Below are positions 58,401 to 64,000 of a stretch of DNA of 64,000 bases, in pieces. The notes under the pieces are model-generated. The model ran no database searches and was not told the origin of the DNA. It saw only the letters and a program-made list of their open reading frames with translations. This stretch comes from Arthrobacter pascens. Lineage in GTDB: Bacteria > Actinomycetota > Actinomycetes > Actinomycetales > Micrococcaceae. The stretch spans positions 88,821 through 152,820 of the forward strand of contig NZ_JAFHKT010000150.1 of NCBI RefSeq assembly GCF_017052465.1. The letters are read 5' to 3'. Position 1 is the stretch's first letter, and each line of letters starts with the position of its first letter. The translations under genes and the position numbers were made by a program.

Positions 58401-61237
58401 CCGACTGCAAGTTCGAGCTGAAGAACCTCGCCGGCACACGGGACGGTTTCACCGCATTCGGCAACACCGTCGCTGATGACACGGCCTCGGAATGCAACGA
58501 GACCAAGGTCCTGATCCGCATGGCAGACGGCACCATCAAGTACCGGATGATTAACACGGTGGATCCCTCCGGCATCAACGGCCAGAGCGTCTTCAACGGA
58601 ACCATCAACCAGGACCGCGTCTACGGCGGCAACGACAACGACACGTTCTGGGGAGGCGAAGGCAACGACATCATCGAAGGCGGTGACGGCGCCGACGTCG
58701 GACTTGGCGGCGAAGGCAACGACATCATCACCGATATCGCGGGTGACGACGTCCATAAGGGTGGCCCGGGCAACGACGCCATCGATGCAGGCCCCGGCCT
58801 GGACATCATCATGGCCGGCGACGGCAAGGACTTCACCAACGGCGGACCCAACATCAACGAAACCTTCTCCGGCGAGGGCGATGACTTCGCGATCGCCGGC
58901 CAGGGCGAAGACGCGGTCTTTGGCGACGGCGGCAATGACTGGATGGAAGGCGGCGACGAGCCCGATCTCCTGATCGGTGACTCCAGCAACCTGTTCTTCC
59001 TGGACGATTCGCAGAAGCCGGGCCACGACGTCCAGGCAGGCCAGGGCGGCGACGACGATTACGACATGGAAGGCGGCGACGACATCGGGCTTGCAGGCCC
59101 AGGCATCGAAAAGGTTGCCGGCGGCTCCGGCTATGACTGGGAGATCGGCGTCGCCGATCCGCAGCCGCAGGATGCCGACTTGGATCTGCAGATCCTGCCG
59201 CTGGATATCCTCCAGACGGGCGTGCGCGACCGCTACAACGAGGTCGAAGCCCTCTCCGGAGGCCCCTTCGACGACAAACTCCGCGGCGACGACGTCATTC
59301 CCGCTGATGTGGGCGGCGCCGGCTTCATCGGCTGCAACGTCCTTGACGAGCACGGTGTCAACCGCATTGCCGGCCTCAGCGATCTGATCCCGGCAGAAGC
59401 GCGGACCACCCCCATCGCCGACGTGATTGCCGCTTCGGCTTCGCAGGACTGCCCGATCCTGGACCAGTCCGAGAACGCGACGGCCTGGGGCGAAGGCAAC
59501 ATCCTCCTCGGCGGCGGCGGCAACGACATCATCGAAGGCCGTGGCGGCAACGACATCATCGACGGTGACCGTTACCTGAACGTCCGGTTGAGCGTCAAGA
59601 ACGACGCCGGCGACGTGATCGGCAGCGCCACGGGCATGACCACGCAGTACCTGAGGAACGAGGCCGGCGCACTGACCGGTCCGACCCTCCAGGCGGACGT
59701 ATTCGCCGGCAAGGTCGACCCGGGCAACATCGAGACAGTGAGGGAAATCCTCTCGGTCAGCGGCGGCACCGACAAGGCCGTATTCTCCGACATCGCGGCG
59801 AACTACACCGTCACGGAAGAGAACGGGGTGACCACGGTCACGCACAACAACGCCGGCCCCGACGGAACGGACACCCTGCGGAACATCGAAACCCTGATCT
59901 TCGCCGACTCCATCGCGCCCAGCGCACCTACCGGTGTGACGGCCGTGACGGGCAATGCTTCGGCAACCGTGAACTTCACGGCTGCCGTAGCCGGCGGGAT
60001 CACGGACGAGTTCTCCATCAGGGTTGTCAACGCAACCACCGGGGCACAGATCGGCGCTCTTCGCACGGCACCGGGCGATGCCACCAGCCTGGTGGTCACC
60101 GGACTGGAGAACGGCGTTCAGGTCCGCTTCGAGGTCACGGCAACCAACGTCCACGGATCCAGCACGGCTGTAGTGTCCAACCCGGTCACTCCTGCCGTGC
60201 CGGTACTGGTGACTGCCGCTCCGACCATTAGTGGAGCGGCCGTCGTCGGAGGCCTGCTGACCGCCAACACCGGAGTCTGGGGACCGGCGCCGGTGACGTT
60301 CAGCTACCAGTGGTTCGCCGACGGCACTGCCATCGGCGGAGCCGCGGCGGCAACCTACACGCTGAAGGCCGGCGACGCAGGCAAGGCGATCACCGTCCAG
60401 GTCACAGGCTCGAAGGCCGGGTACGCCACGGCATCGCAGACCTCGGCGGCGGTAACGGCAGCCAACGTTGTCGGCATCCTGACCGCGCTCCGTGACTTCA
60501 ACGGTGACGGCAACGCGGACCTGCTGGCCAGGGACTCGAGCGGAGTGCTCTGGACCTACATGGGCAACGCATCGGGTGCATTCCCGACGCGGGTCCGGGT
60601 TGGCGGCGGCTGGAACGTCATGAATGCCATCAGCGCCTCCGGCGACGTGAACGGTGACGGCAGGGCTGACCTGATCGCCAGGGATTCGGGCGGTGTGCTG
60701 TGGTCCTACCTGGGCAACGGTGCGGGAATCTTCCCGAACCGGATCCGGGTGGGCGCCGGCTGGAACGCCATGAATGTCATCAGCGCCTCCGGTGACGTGA
60801 ACGGTGACGGCAGGGCTGACCTGATCACCAGGGGCACGAACGGTGTGCTGTGGTCCTACCTGGGCAACGGTGCGGGCATCTTCCCGAACCGGATCCGGGT
60901 GGGCGCCGGCTGGAACACCATGAATGTCATCAGTTCCTCCCGCGACCTGAACGGTGACGGCAGGGCTGACCTGCTGGCCAGGGATACGAGCGGCGTGCTG
61001 TGGTCCTACCTGGGCAACGGCGCCGGCATCTTCCCGAACCGGATCCGGGTGGGCGGCGGCTGGAACGCCATGACGGCCATCAGCGGTGCGGGCGACCTGA
61101 ACGGTGACGGCAGGGCTGACCTGGTGGCCAGGGACGCGAGCGGCGCGCTCTGGACCTACCTGGGCAACGGCGCCGGCATCTTCCCGACGCGGGTCTCGGC
61201 CGGCACCGGCTGGAACGTCATGAATGTCATCAGCTAG
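55457..61237 (+). CDS. giant secreted animal-type haem peroxidase with RTX, FN3/Ig-like and FG-GAP modules
   Basis: A 1926-residue extracellular protein. A basic, long N-region precedes a signal segment at about residues 40-62 (FRLIAAVTTLAMPAAMGLPVVA). Residues about 190-1000 form an animal (An_peroxidase) domain: distal histidine H271 in FGQFFDHGVDQT, the helix AIHQVFHSEHDRLIGDI, proximal histidine H673 in VYRFGHSMLTE, and MTRARSEGVPTLNNFRKEL. Residues about 1055-1180 are calcium-binding GGxGxD repeats (EGNDIIEGGDGADVGLGGEGND and similar), with more near 1345. Then come an FN3 domain (about 1488-1580), an Ig-like domain (about 1585-1675) and five 50-residue FG-GAP-like repeats with D-x-N-x-DGxAD loops. 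It probably oxidises halides or phenolics outside the cell; the substrate is unknown. It is transcribed alone. Confidence 0.9.
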   Translation: MKLSAWKSDGGADQSRSASPTEPPTNRRLRRSKRSRQPVSFRLIAAVTTLAMPAAMGLPVVAANAVQGPVGAGFNVTPSDLSFILKQIKIAEKHVADTTAETGPCGALKNQLASPMLSLGLRTVDGSCNHLEPGQDNFGAADQVFPRLGAASFKDAENAIFGPPAPSTYAQKQGDVFDSHPRVISNLIVDQTSTNPAAVSAAGSPVRTQGNEGVVPCTTDPDPLADPPVAADPADCVPSHSTLFIPNVTTDVGLSPPYNSLFTLFGQFFDHGVDQTVKGGGHVYVPLKADDPLIAGPNHVFDDDPATPAIEGVDNPATPAVEGDDLPVHLRFMALTRGLNQPGEDGILGDDPSTADVDESADDVQDALNTDSPWVDQSQTYTSHPSHQVFLREYVLEAGRPVATGKLLGGPAGPTAGGMATWATTKVQAFEKLGIRLEDKDVLNVPMVKADLYGNFVPGPERGMPVFMTASGEVEANPADNGGTGTLVPADVHYFNTPFLTDIAHNADPSPKDHDHNPGTPAVAPTKDEDTTASADFASQAPGTYDDEMLDAHFIAGDGRVNENIGLTAIHQVFHSEHDRLIGDIQATLAKPENAALLGDYQAVGDATFNFGERLFQAARFVTEMEYQHLVFEEFARKVQPLINPFQPFAFTQTEINPAIKAEFAHAVYRFGHSMLTETISRRNEDKPGTDGAYGTSDDVRGSENDISLLEGFLNPPAYTDGGTEGELTSEQAAGSIIMGMSDQAGNELDEFVTDTLRNNLLGLPLDLATINMTRARSEGVPTLNNFRKELHAETNDGQLKPYTNWIDFGENLKHPESLINFVAAYGKHPTILTDAGPDNVLGNEDDGPATLKSRRDAARAIVNPDTIAGDVPPADAAAFMNSDGADWENQDGHSRTGLDDVELWVGGLAERTNMFGGLLGSTFNHVFEQQLTELQNGDRFYYLARTPGMNLRAQLEGNSFAELMMRNTNAQALKADAFATADCKFELKNLAGTRDGFTAFGNTVADDTASECNETKVLIRMADGTIKYRMINTVDPSGINGQSVFNGTINQDRVYGGNDNDTFWGGEGNDIIEGGDGADVGLGGEGNDIITDIAGDDVHKGGPGNDAIDAGPGLDIIMAGDGKDFTNGGPNINETFSGEGDDFAIAGQGEDAVFGDGGNDWMEGGDEPDLLIGDSSNLFFLDDSQKPGHDVQAGQGGDDDYDMEGGDDIGLAGPGIEKVAGGSGYDWEIGVADPQPQDADLDLQILPLDILQTGVRDRYNEVEALSGGPFDDKLRGDDVIPADVGGAGFIGCNVLDEHGVNRIAGLSDLIPAEARTTPIADVIAASASQDCPILDQSENATAWGEGNILLGGGGNDIIEGRGGNDIIDGDRYLNVRLSVKNDAGDVIGSATGMTTQYLRNEAGALTGPTLQADVFAGKVDPGNIETVREILSVSGGTDKAVFSDIAANYTVTEENGVTTVTHNNAGPDGTDTLRNIETLIFADSIAPSAPTGVTAVTGNASATVNFTAAVAGGITDEFSIRVVNATTGAQIGALRTAPGDATSLVVTGLENGVQVRFEVTATNVHGSSTAVVSNPVTPAVPVLVTAAPTISGAAVVGGLLTANTGVWGPAPVTFSYQWFADGTAIGGAAAATYTLKAGDAGKAITVQVTGSKAGYATASQTSAAVTAANVVGILTALRDFNGDGNADLLARDSSGVLWTYMGNASGAFPTRVRVGGGWNVMNAISASGDVNGDGRADLIARDSGGVLWSYLGNGAGIFPNRIRVGAGWNAMNVISASGDVNGDGRADLITRGTNGVLWSYLGNGAGIFPNRIRVGAGWNTMNVISSSRDLNGDGRADLLARDTSGVLWSYLGNGAGIFPNRIRVGGGWNAMTAISGAGDLNGDGRADLVARDASGALWTYLGNGAGIFPTRVSAGTGWNVMNVIS
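60494..61237 (+). repeat. 150-bp tandem repeats encoding the FG-GAP tail
   Basis: The sequence around GACGTGAACGGTGACGGC recurs at about 60494 (diverged), 60644, 60794, 60944 and 61094, exactly 150 bp apart. The three middle units are nearly identical at DNA level, a sign of recent duplication or homogenisation by recombination. Each unit encodes 50 residues. Confidence 0.88.
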
Positions 61238-61249
61238 TCCGGTGGTCAG

Positions 61250-61394
61250 CCACCGCCCGGGCCCGGAAGGGCCGGGGCGGTGGCTCCACCCCCGTATCAG
61301 CCTCTATTGCTGATACGGACCCCGAGACTCCACGCCCGGACCTTTCCATCACACCGCGTAGCCGCAGCGCGGGGAAGGTCCGGGCGTGGTTTTG
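61250..61394. terminator. three consecutive hairpins after the peroxidase gene
   Basis: Hairpin 1 is CCACCGCCCGGGCC/GGCCGGGGCGGTGG (61250-61283). Hairpin 2 is CCGTATCAG/CTGATACGG (61292-61318). Hairpin 3 is an 18-bp perfect stem, CCACGCCCGGACCTTTCC/GGAAGGTCCGGGCGTGG, at 61330-61389, followed by TTTT. The third is a good terminator. Confidence 0.78.
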
Positions 61395-61507
61395 TGCCGT
61401 CCGGCTTCCGGTCGGTCTCATTATTTGGGACAAATGCGGCCGTCCACTGGCTGGACATTAGTATTGATAGGTCTGTTTCCAACCCCAATCAGGATTGTGG
61501 ACTTCCT

Positions 61508-63064
61508 ATGAATCTTTTCCGGACCAAATCCATCGAGCAGTCAATGGCTGACGCCGATGAGCCCGGACGCCAGCTGAAGCGTTCACTGAGCACTTGGGAC
61601 CTCATGATCATGGGCGTCGCCGTAGCGGTGGGTGCCGGCATCTTTTCCGTAGGCGCCAAGGCTGCAGCGAACTTCGCCGGCCCCGCCGTCACCGTGTCAT
61701 TTGCGGTGGCTGCCGTTACCTGCGCCCTCGCGATCATGTGCTACGCCGAATTCGCGACCGCCATCCCCGTTGCCGGCTCCGCCTACGTGTTCACGTACGC
61801 AACCATGGGCGAAGTGCTGGCCTGGGTTATCGGCTGGAACCTGATCCTTGAGCTTTTCACCGCTGCTGCGGTGATTGCCAAATACTGGGGCATCTACCTC
61901 AGCAAGGTCTTCGCCCTCATGGGCGTGGAGATCCCGCCCGCTCTCTCGCTCGGCGGCGTCGACCTTTATTGGGGGGCGTTCCTCATCGTCGCCGTGTTCA
62001 CCGTATTGCTCGTACTCGGGACGAAACTGTCCGCCCGGGTGGGCAACATCTTCACGCTGATCAAGATCGGCGTCGTAATCTTCGTGATCGTGGTCGGCTT
62101 CAGCTACGTCAAGTTCTCCAATTACACCCCGTTCGTTCCGGCCTCAGAGCCCACCGCCGGAACGGGAGCAGCGGATGTCATGAAGCAGTCCTTCTTCGGC
62201 TTCCTCACCGGTGCAGCCCCCGCCCAGTACGGAACGCTGGGCATCGTTGCCGGCGCCGCGCTGGTGTTCTTCGCCTTCATCGGCTTTGACGTGGTGGCGA
62301 CGTCCGCGGAAGAGGTCAAGAACCCGCAGAAGACCCTGCCGCGCGGCATCTTCGGCGGCCTGGCCCTGGTCACGCTGCTGTACATTCTCGTGTCCCTCGC
62401 CCTCACGGGCATGGTCTCCTACAAGCAGTTGGCCGAGGTCGAGAACCCGACGCTCACCACCGCCTTCGAAGCCGTGGGGAACACCGACGCCGCGAAGATC
62501 ATCGCCTTCGGCTCCCTGGTGGGCCTGACCACGGTGATCATGGTGCTGCTGATGGGTCTCTCGCGCGTGGTCCTGGCCATGAGCCGCGATGGGCTGCTCC
62601 CGCGGGCCCTGTCCAAGACCAGCGAAAAGCGTGCGACGCCGGCGCGGCTCCAGATCATCTGCGGCGCCGCGGTGGCCCTGGTGGCTGGCCTGACGAACGT
62701 TGATCTGCTCGAGGAAATGATCAACATCGGCACGCTCTCCGCGTTTGTGATGGTCAGCCTGGGAATCCTGGTGCTGCGCAAGAAGCGTCCGGACCTCAAG
62801 CCTGCGTTCCGCGTGCCGTTCGGCAAGGTGCTGCCCATCGTGTCGGCCGTGCTCTGCCTGTATCTCATGACCAACCTGGCCGTGGAGACCTGGATCTTCT
62901 TCGCCATCTGGCTCGCGATCGGCCTGGGCATTTACTTTGCCTACGGTCAGCGCCACTCCCGGCTCAATGACAAGTTCGCCGGAGCCAAGGCCGCCGTGAA
63001 CGGCCCGGCGCGGAGCTCGGATGACGACCTGGACGACGACAAGGACGCCCTGACGAAGGTCTAG
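61508..63064 (+). CDS. APC-family amino acid permease (CAT-like)
   Basis: A 518-residue amino acid/polyamine/cation transporter with about twelve membrane helices. The first helix block is LSTWDLMIMGVAVAVGAGIFSVGAKAAANFAGPAVTVSFAVAA, followed by CYAEFATAIPVAGSAYVFTYATMGEVLAWVIGWNLILEL, the cationic amino acid transporter-type signature, and FFAFIGFDVVATSAEEVKNPQKTLPRGI. The C-terminal half has LVLAMSRDGLLPRALSK and TPARLQIICGAAVALVAGLT. The cytoplasmic tail is acidic. Cationic or branched-chain amino acids are likely substrates, but specificity cannot be read. ATG 61508 is the family-like start; upstream frame residues run through terminators. The ribosome site is weak. Confidence 0.9.
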   Translation: MNLFRTKSIEQSMADADEPGRQLKRSLSTWDLMIMGVAVAVGAGIFSVGAKAAANFAGPAVTVSFAVAAVTCALAIMCYAEFATAIPVAGSAYVFTYATMGEVLAWVIGWNLILELFTAAAVIAKYWGIYLSKVFALMGVEIPPALSLGGVDLYWGAFLIVAVFTVLLVLGTKLSARVGNIFTLIKIGVVIFVIVVGFSYVKFSNYTPFVPASEPTAGTGAADVMKQSFFGFLTGAAPAQYGTLGIVAGAALVFFAFIGFDVVATSAEEVKNPQKTLPRGIFGGLALVTLLYILVSLALTGMVSYKQLAEVENPTLTTAFEAVGNTDAAKIIAFGSLVGLTTVIMVLLMGLSRVVLAMSRDGLLPRALSKTSEKRATPARLQIICGAAVALVAGLTNVDLLEEMINIGTLSAFVMVSLGILVLRKKRPDLKPAFRVPFGKVLPIVSAVLCLYLMTNLAVETWIFFAIWLAIGLGIYFAYGQRHSRLNDKFAGAKAAVNGPARSSDDDLDDDKDALTKV

Positions 63065-63072
63065 CCGCTGCC

Positions 63073-63708
63073 CTACGGCGCGGCATGCCGTCCGACCCAG
63101 TCCACCAGCGGCCGCAGCTGCTCCCACAGCCGTGCGACCTCGGCCTCGGCGGCCGGAGAGGGCAGCCACGCCGGCTGGCCCAGCGCCACGCTCGCGGAGA
63201 GCGACTTGTGTTTCAGCAGCTCCGCGCGGGGATGGTCCTTGGCATAGCCCCGGGGCACGGTCTTGAGCTTCTCGCCCTCGATCCGGAAACCGGCCCGGGC
63301 TATGGAATCGACGATGTGCTGCAGCTGTTCGCCGGTGCCCGCGGCGTCGACGGCGTTCCGGTACCGGGCCAGCTGGGCGGGGGAGTGGGAATGGTAGCCC
63401 CCGCCCACGAGCAGGCCGTCAGCGCTGAGCTGCAGGTAGTAGCCGACGCCTTCCTGGTACGACGCGAACGCGCCCTGGGCCGTCTTGTAGGGGGACTTGT
63501 CCGGTGAGAACCGGACGTCCCGGTGCGGGCGGAAGATCTTTCCCGGACCGAACCGCGGCTCAAGCCGGGACAGCAGCGCCGTGATCGGCTCCTTGACGGA
63601 CGCCGTATACACGTCCGAATGTGCGTGCCACCATTCCCTGGTGTTGTTCTGTTCCAGCTCATCGTAGAATTCCGCGGCAGCAGCTGGGATGCCGTCAAAT
63701 GTGCTCAT
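63073..63708 (-). CDS. DUF2461 family protein
   Basis: A 211-residue protein of the DUF2461 (TIGR02453) family of unknown function. Signature blocks are FYDELEQNNTREWWHAHSDVY near the N-terminus (family: FLxxLxxNNxxxWFxxNRxxY), RDVRFSPDKSPYKTAQGAFASY in the middle and YYLQLSADGLLVGGGYHSHSPAQLARYRNAVD after it. The later VPRGYAKDHPRAELLKHKSL is also conserved. The His/Asp/Lys-rich middle could be catalytic but no activity is established. It is convergent with the permease, with only eight bases between the stop codons. Confidence 0.9.
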   Translation of the reverse strand: MSTFDGIPAAAAEFYDELEQNNTREWWHAHSDVYTASVKEPITALLSRLEPRFGPGKIFRPHRDVRFSPDKSPYKTAQGAFASYQEGVGYYLQLSADGLLVGGGYHSHSPAQLARYRNAVDAAGTGEQLQHIVDSIARAGFRIEGEKLKTVPRGYAKDHPRAELLKHKSLSASVALGQPAWLPSPAAEAEVARLWEQLRPLVDWVGRHAAP

Positions 63709-63783
63709 GTATGAAGCCTAGGGACGCGATGAAGCACAGGCCATGGCCGCCGCCGGCTATGTGGACAACCGGGCAGAACGCAG

Positions 63784-63830
63784 AAGAACCCCGCCGCGGC
63801 GCTGAAGTTCAGTGCCGTGGCGGGGTTCTT
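63784..63830. terminator. terminator between the DUF2461 promoter region and the catalase gene
   Basis: AAGAACCCCGCCGCGGC pairs with GCCGTGGCGGGGTTCTT (one mismatch) around a 13-base loop. It lies 14 bases after the stop of the minus-strand catalase gene. Confidence 0.7.
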
Positions 63831-63843
63831 TGGTGGGGCGCTG

Positions 63844-64000
63844 TTAGCCGATCTTGTTGGCGGCTTCGGCGTCGGAGGTGCTTTCTCCTGCGCCGAGGTT
63901 GGCGCGGAGTTTGGCGCCGAGGTCGGCGTCGACGTTGGTCCAGTACTGGATGGCGCGTTCCTTGATGCCGGGGCTCTTCACGCCGCCCACGGCGCCGGTG
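63844..64000 (-). CDS. catalase, C-terminal end only (gene continues beyond the window)
   Basis: The last 51 codons of a minus-strand gene run in from the window edge and end with TAA at 63844-63846. They read TGAVGGVKSPGIKERAIQYW and then TNVDADLGAKLRANLGAGES before the last residues TSDAEAANKIG. The block RAIQYWTNVDADLGAKL is typical of the C-terminus of monofunctional clade 3 catalases (Arg-Ala-Ile-x-Tyr-Trp-x-x-Val-Asp). The haem and catalytic residues are outside the window, so the assignment rests on this tail alone. A terminator hairpin follows. Confidence 0.6.
   Translation of the reverse strand, partial: TGAVGGVKSPGIKERAIQYWTNVDADLGAKLRANLGAGESTSDAEAANKIG

Noticed and set aside
57578..60154. 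An 858-codon open frame antisense to the peroxidase gene
   Set aside because: It has no recognisable domain, is rich in Val/Gly/Asp repeats mirroring the sense codons, and lies wholly within a gene with clear domains. It is a shadow caused by high GC at third positions.
55457..61237. RTX toxin with a type I secretion system
   Set aside because: The catalytic part is a haem peroxidase with both histidines. A signal segment is present and there is no HlyB/HlyD/TolC-type gene.

Overview
The window is a GC-rich actinobacterial chromosome segment. Several things suggest a Micrococcaceae member of the Arthrobacter / Pseudarthrobacter / Paenarthrobacter group: the menaquinone set with a geranylgeranyl-reductase-type menaquinone reductase, the assimilatory sulfate set of the mycobacterial SirA-CysH type, GTG starts, several apparently leaderless genes, and abundant GC-rich intergenic hairpins. 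That assignment is inference from gene content, since no rRNA or tRNA gene is present. I see no insertion sequence, prophage, integrase, CRISPR array or replication origin.

Layout. 1-14.7 kb: menaquinone genes in several units (menC, menD, menF, menG, a menJ-like reductase and a long-chain polyprenyl diphosphate synthase), interrupted by a Tat-exported PhoX phosphatase, an AbiEi/nuclease-like protein and a polar amino acid ABC transporter. 15-17 kb: a second AbiEi/nuclease-like protein, a small SUKH-like protein and a TRIC-type channel. 17.1-31.6 kb: a sulfur block with sirB, sirA-cysH-cysD-cysN, an ssuABC-type importer, a cysG-like siroheme synthase and a ferredoxin-NADP reductase; rtcB and a class III aminotransferase sit inside it. 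31.7-37 kb: small membrane and stress-type proteins, an SRPBCC protein in one frame with a catalase-like ORF, and an AI-2E family exporter. 37.2-42.3 kb: a GntR regulator with a CynX-type MFS transporter, a CYTH-CHAD protein and a PucR regulator. 42.5-46.5 kb: GABA/aminobutyraldehyde catabolism and a tandem universal stress protein. 46.6-50.3 kb: RarD, topoisomerase IB and a second ferredoxin-NADP reductase. 50.5-55.2 kb: a GAF-type regulator with aldehyde dehydrogenase, alcohol dehydrogenase and a DUF779 protein. 55.5-61.2 kb: a 1926-residue secreted haem peroxidase with RTX, FN3/Ig-like and FG-GAP modules. The window ends with an amino acid permease, a DUF2461 protein and the 3' end of a probable catalase gene.

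How the genes work together. The sulfur block encodes APS synthesis (CysDN), APS reduction (CysH with Fe-S cysteines), sulfite reduction (SirA), siroheme synthesis (CysG-like plus SirB), an electron donor reductase and a sulfur-compound importer. The strongest non-coding signal is that the three promoters of this block (before sirA, ssuA and cysG) share one architecture: TGACG-N14-GTGA(A/C)-N6-TTTCCG-N5/6-TTGNNN-N18-TAYNGT-N6-ATG. This implies a common operator and leaderless transcripts.

Repeat content. Three kinds of repeat recur. (1) Intergenic long-stem hairpins often start with AGCGCGAACG and lie just after stop codons. (2) A roughly 22-bp element (GGTTTCGACAAGCTCAACCACC type) occurs intergenically and also inside the 5' ends of cysH and ssuC, where it is translated. 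(3) Two oppositely oriented 32-bp tandem arrays lie between phoX and menD.
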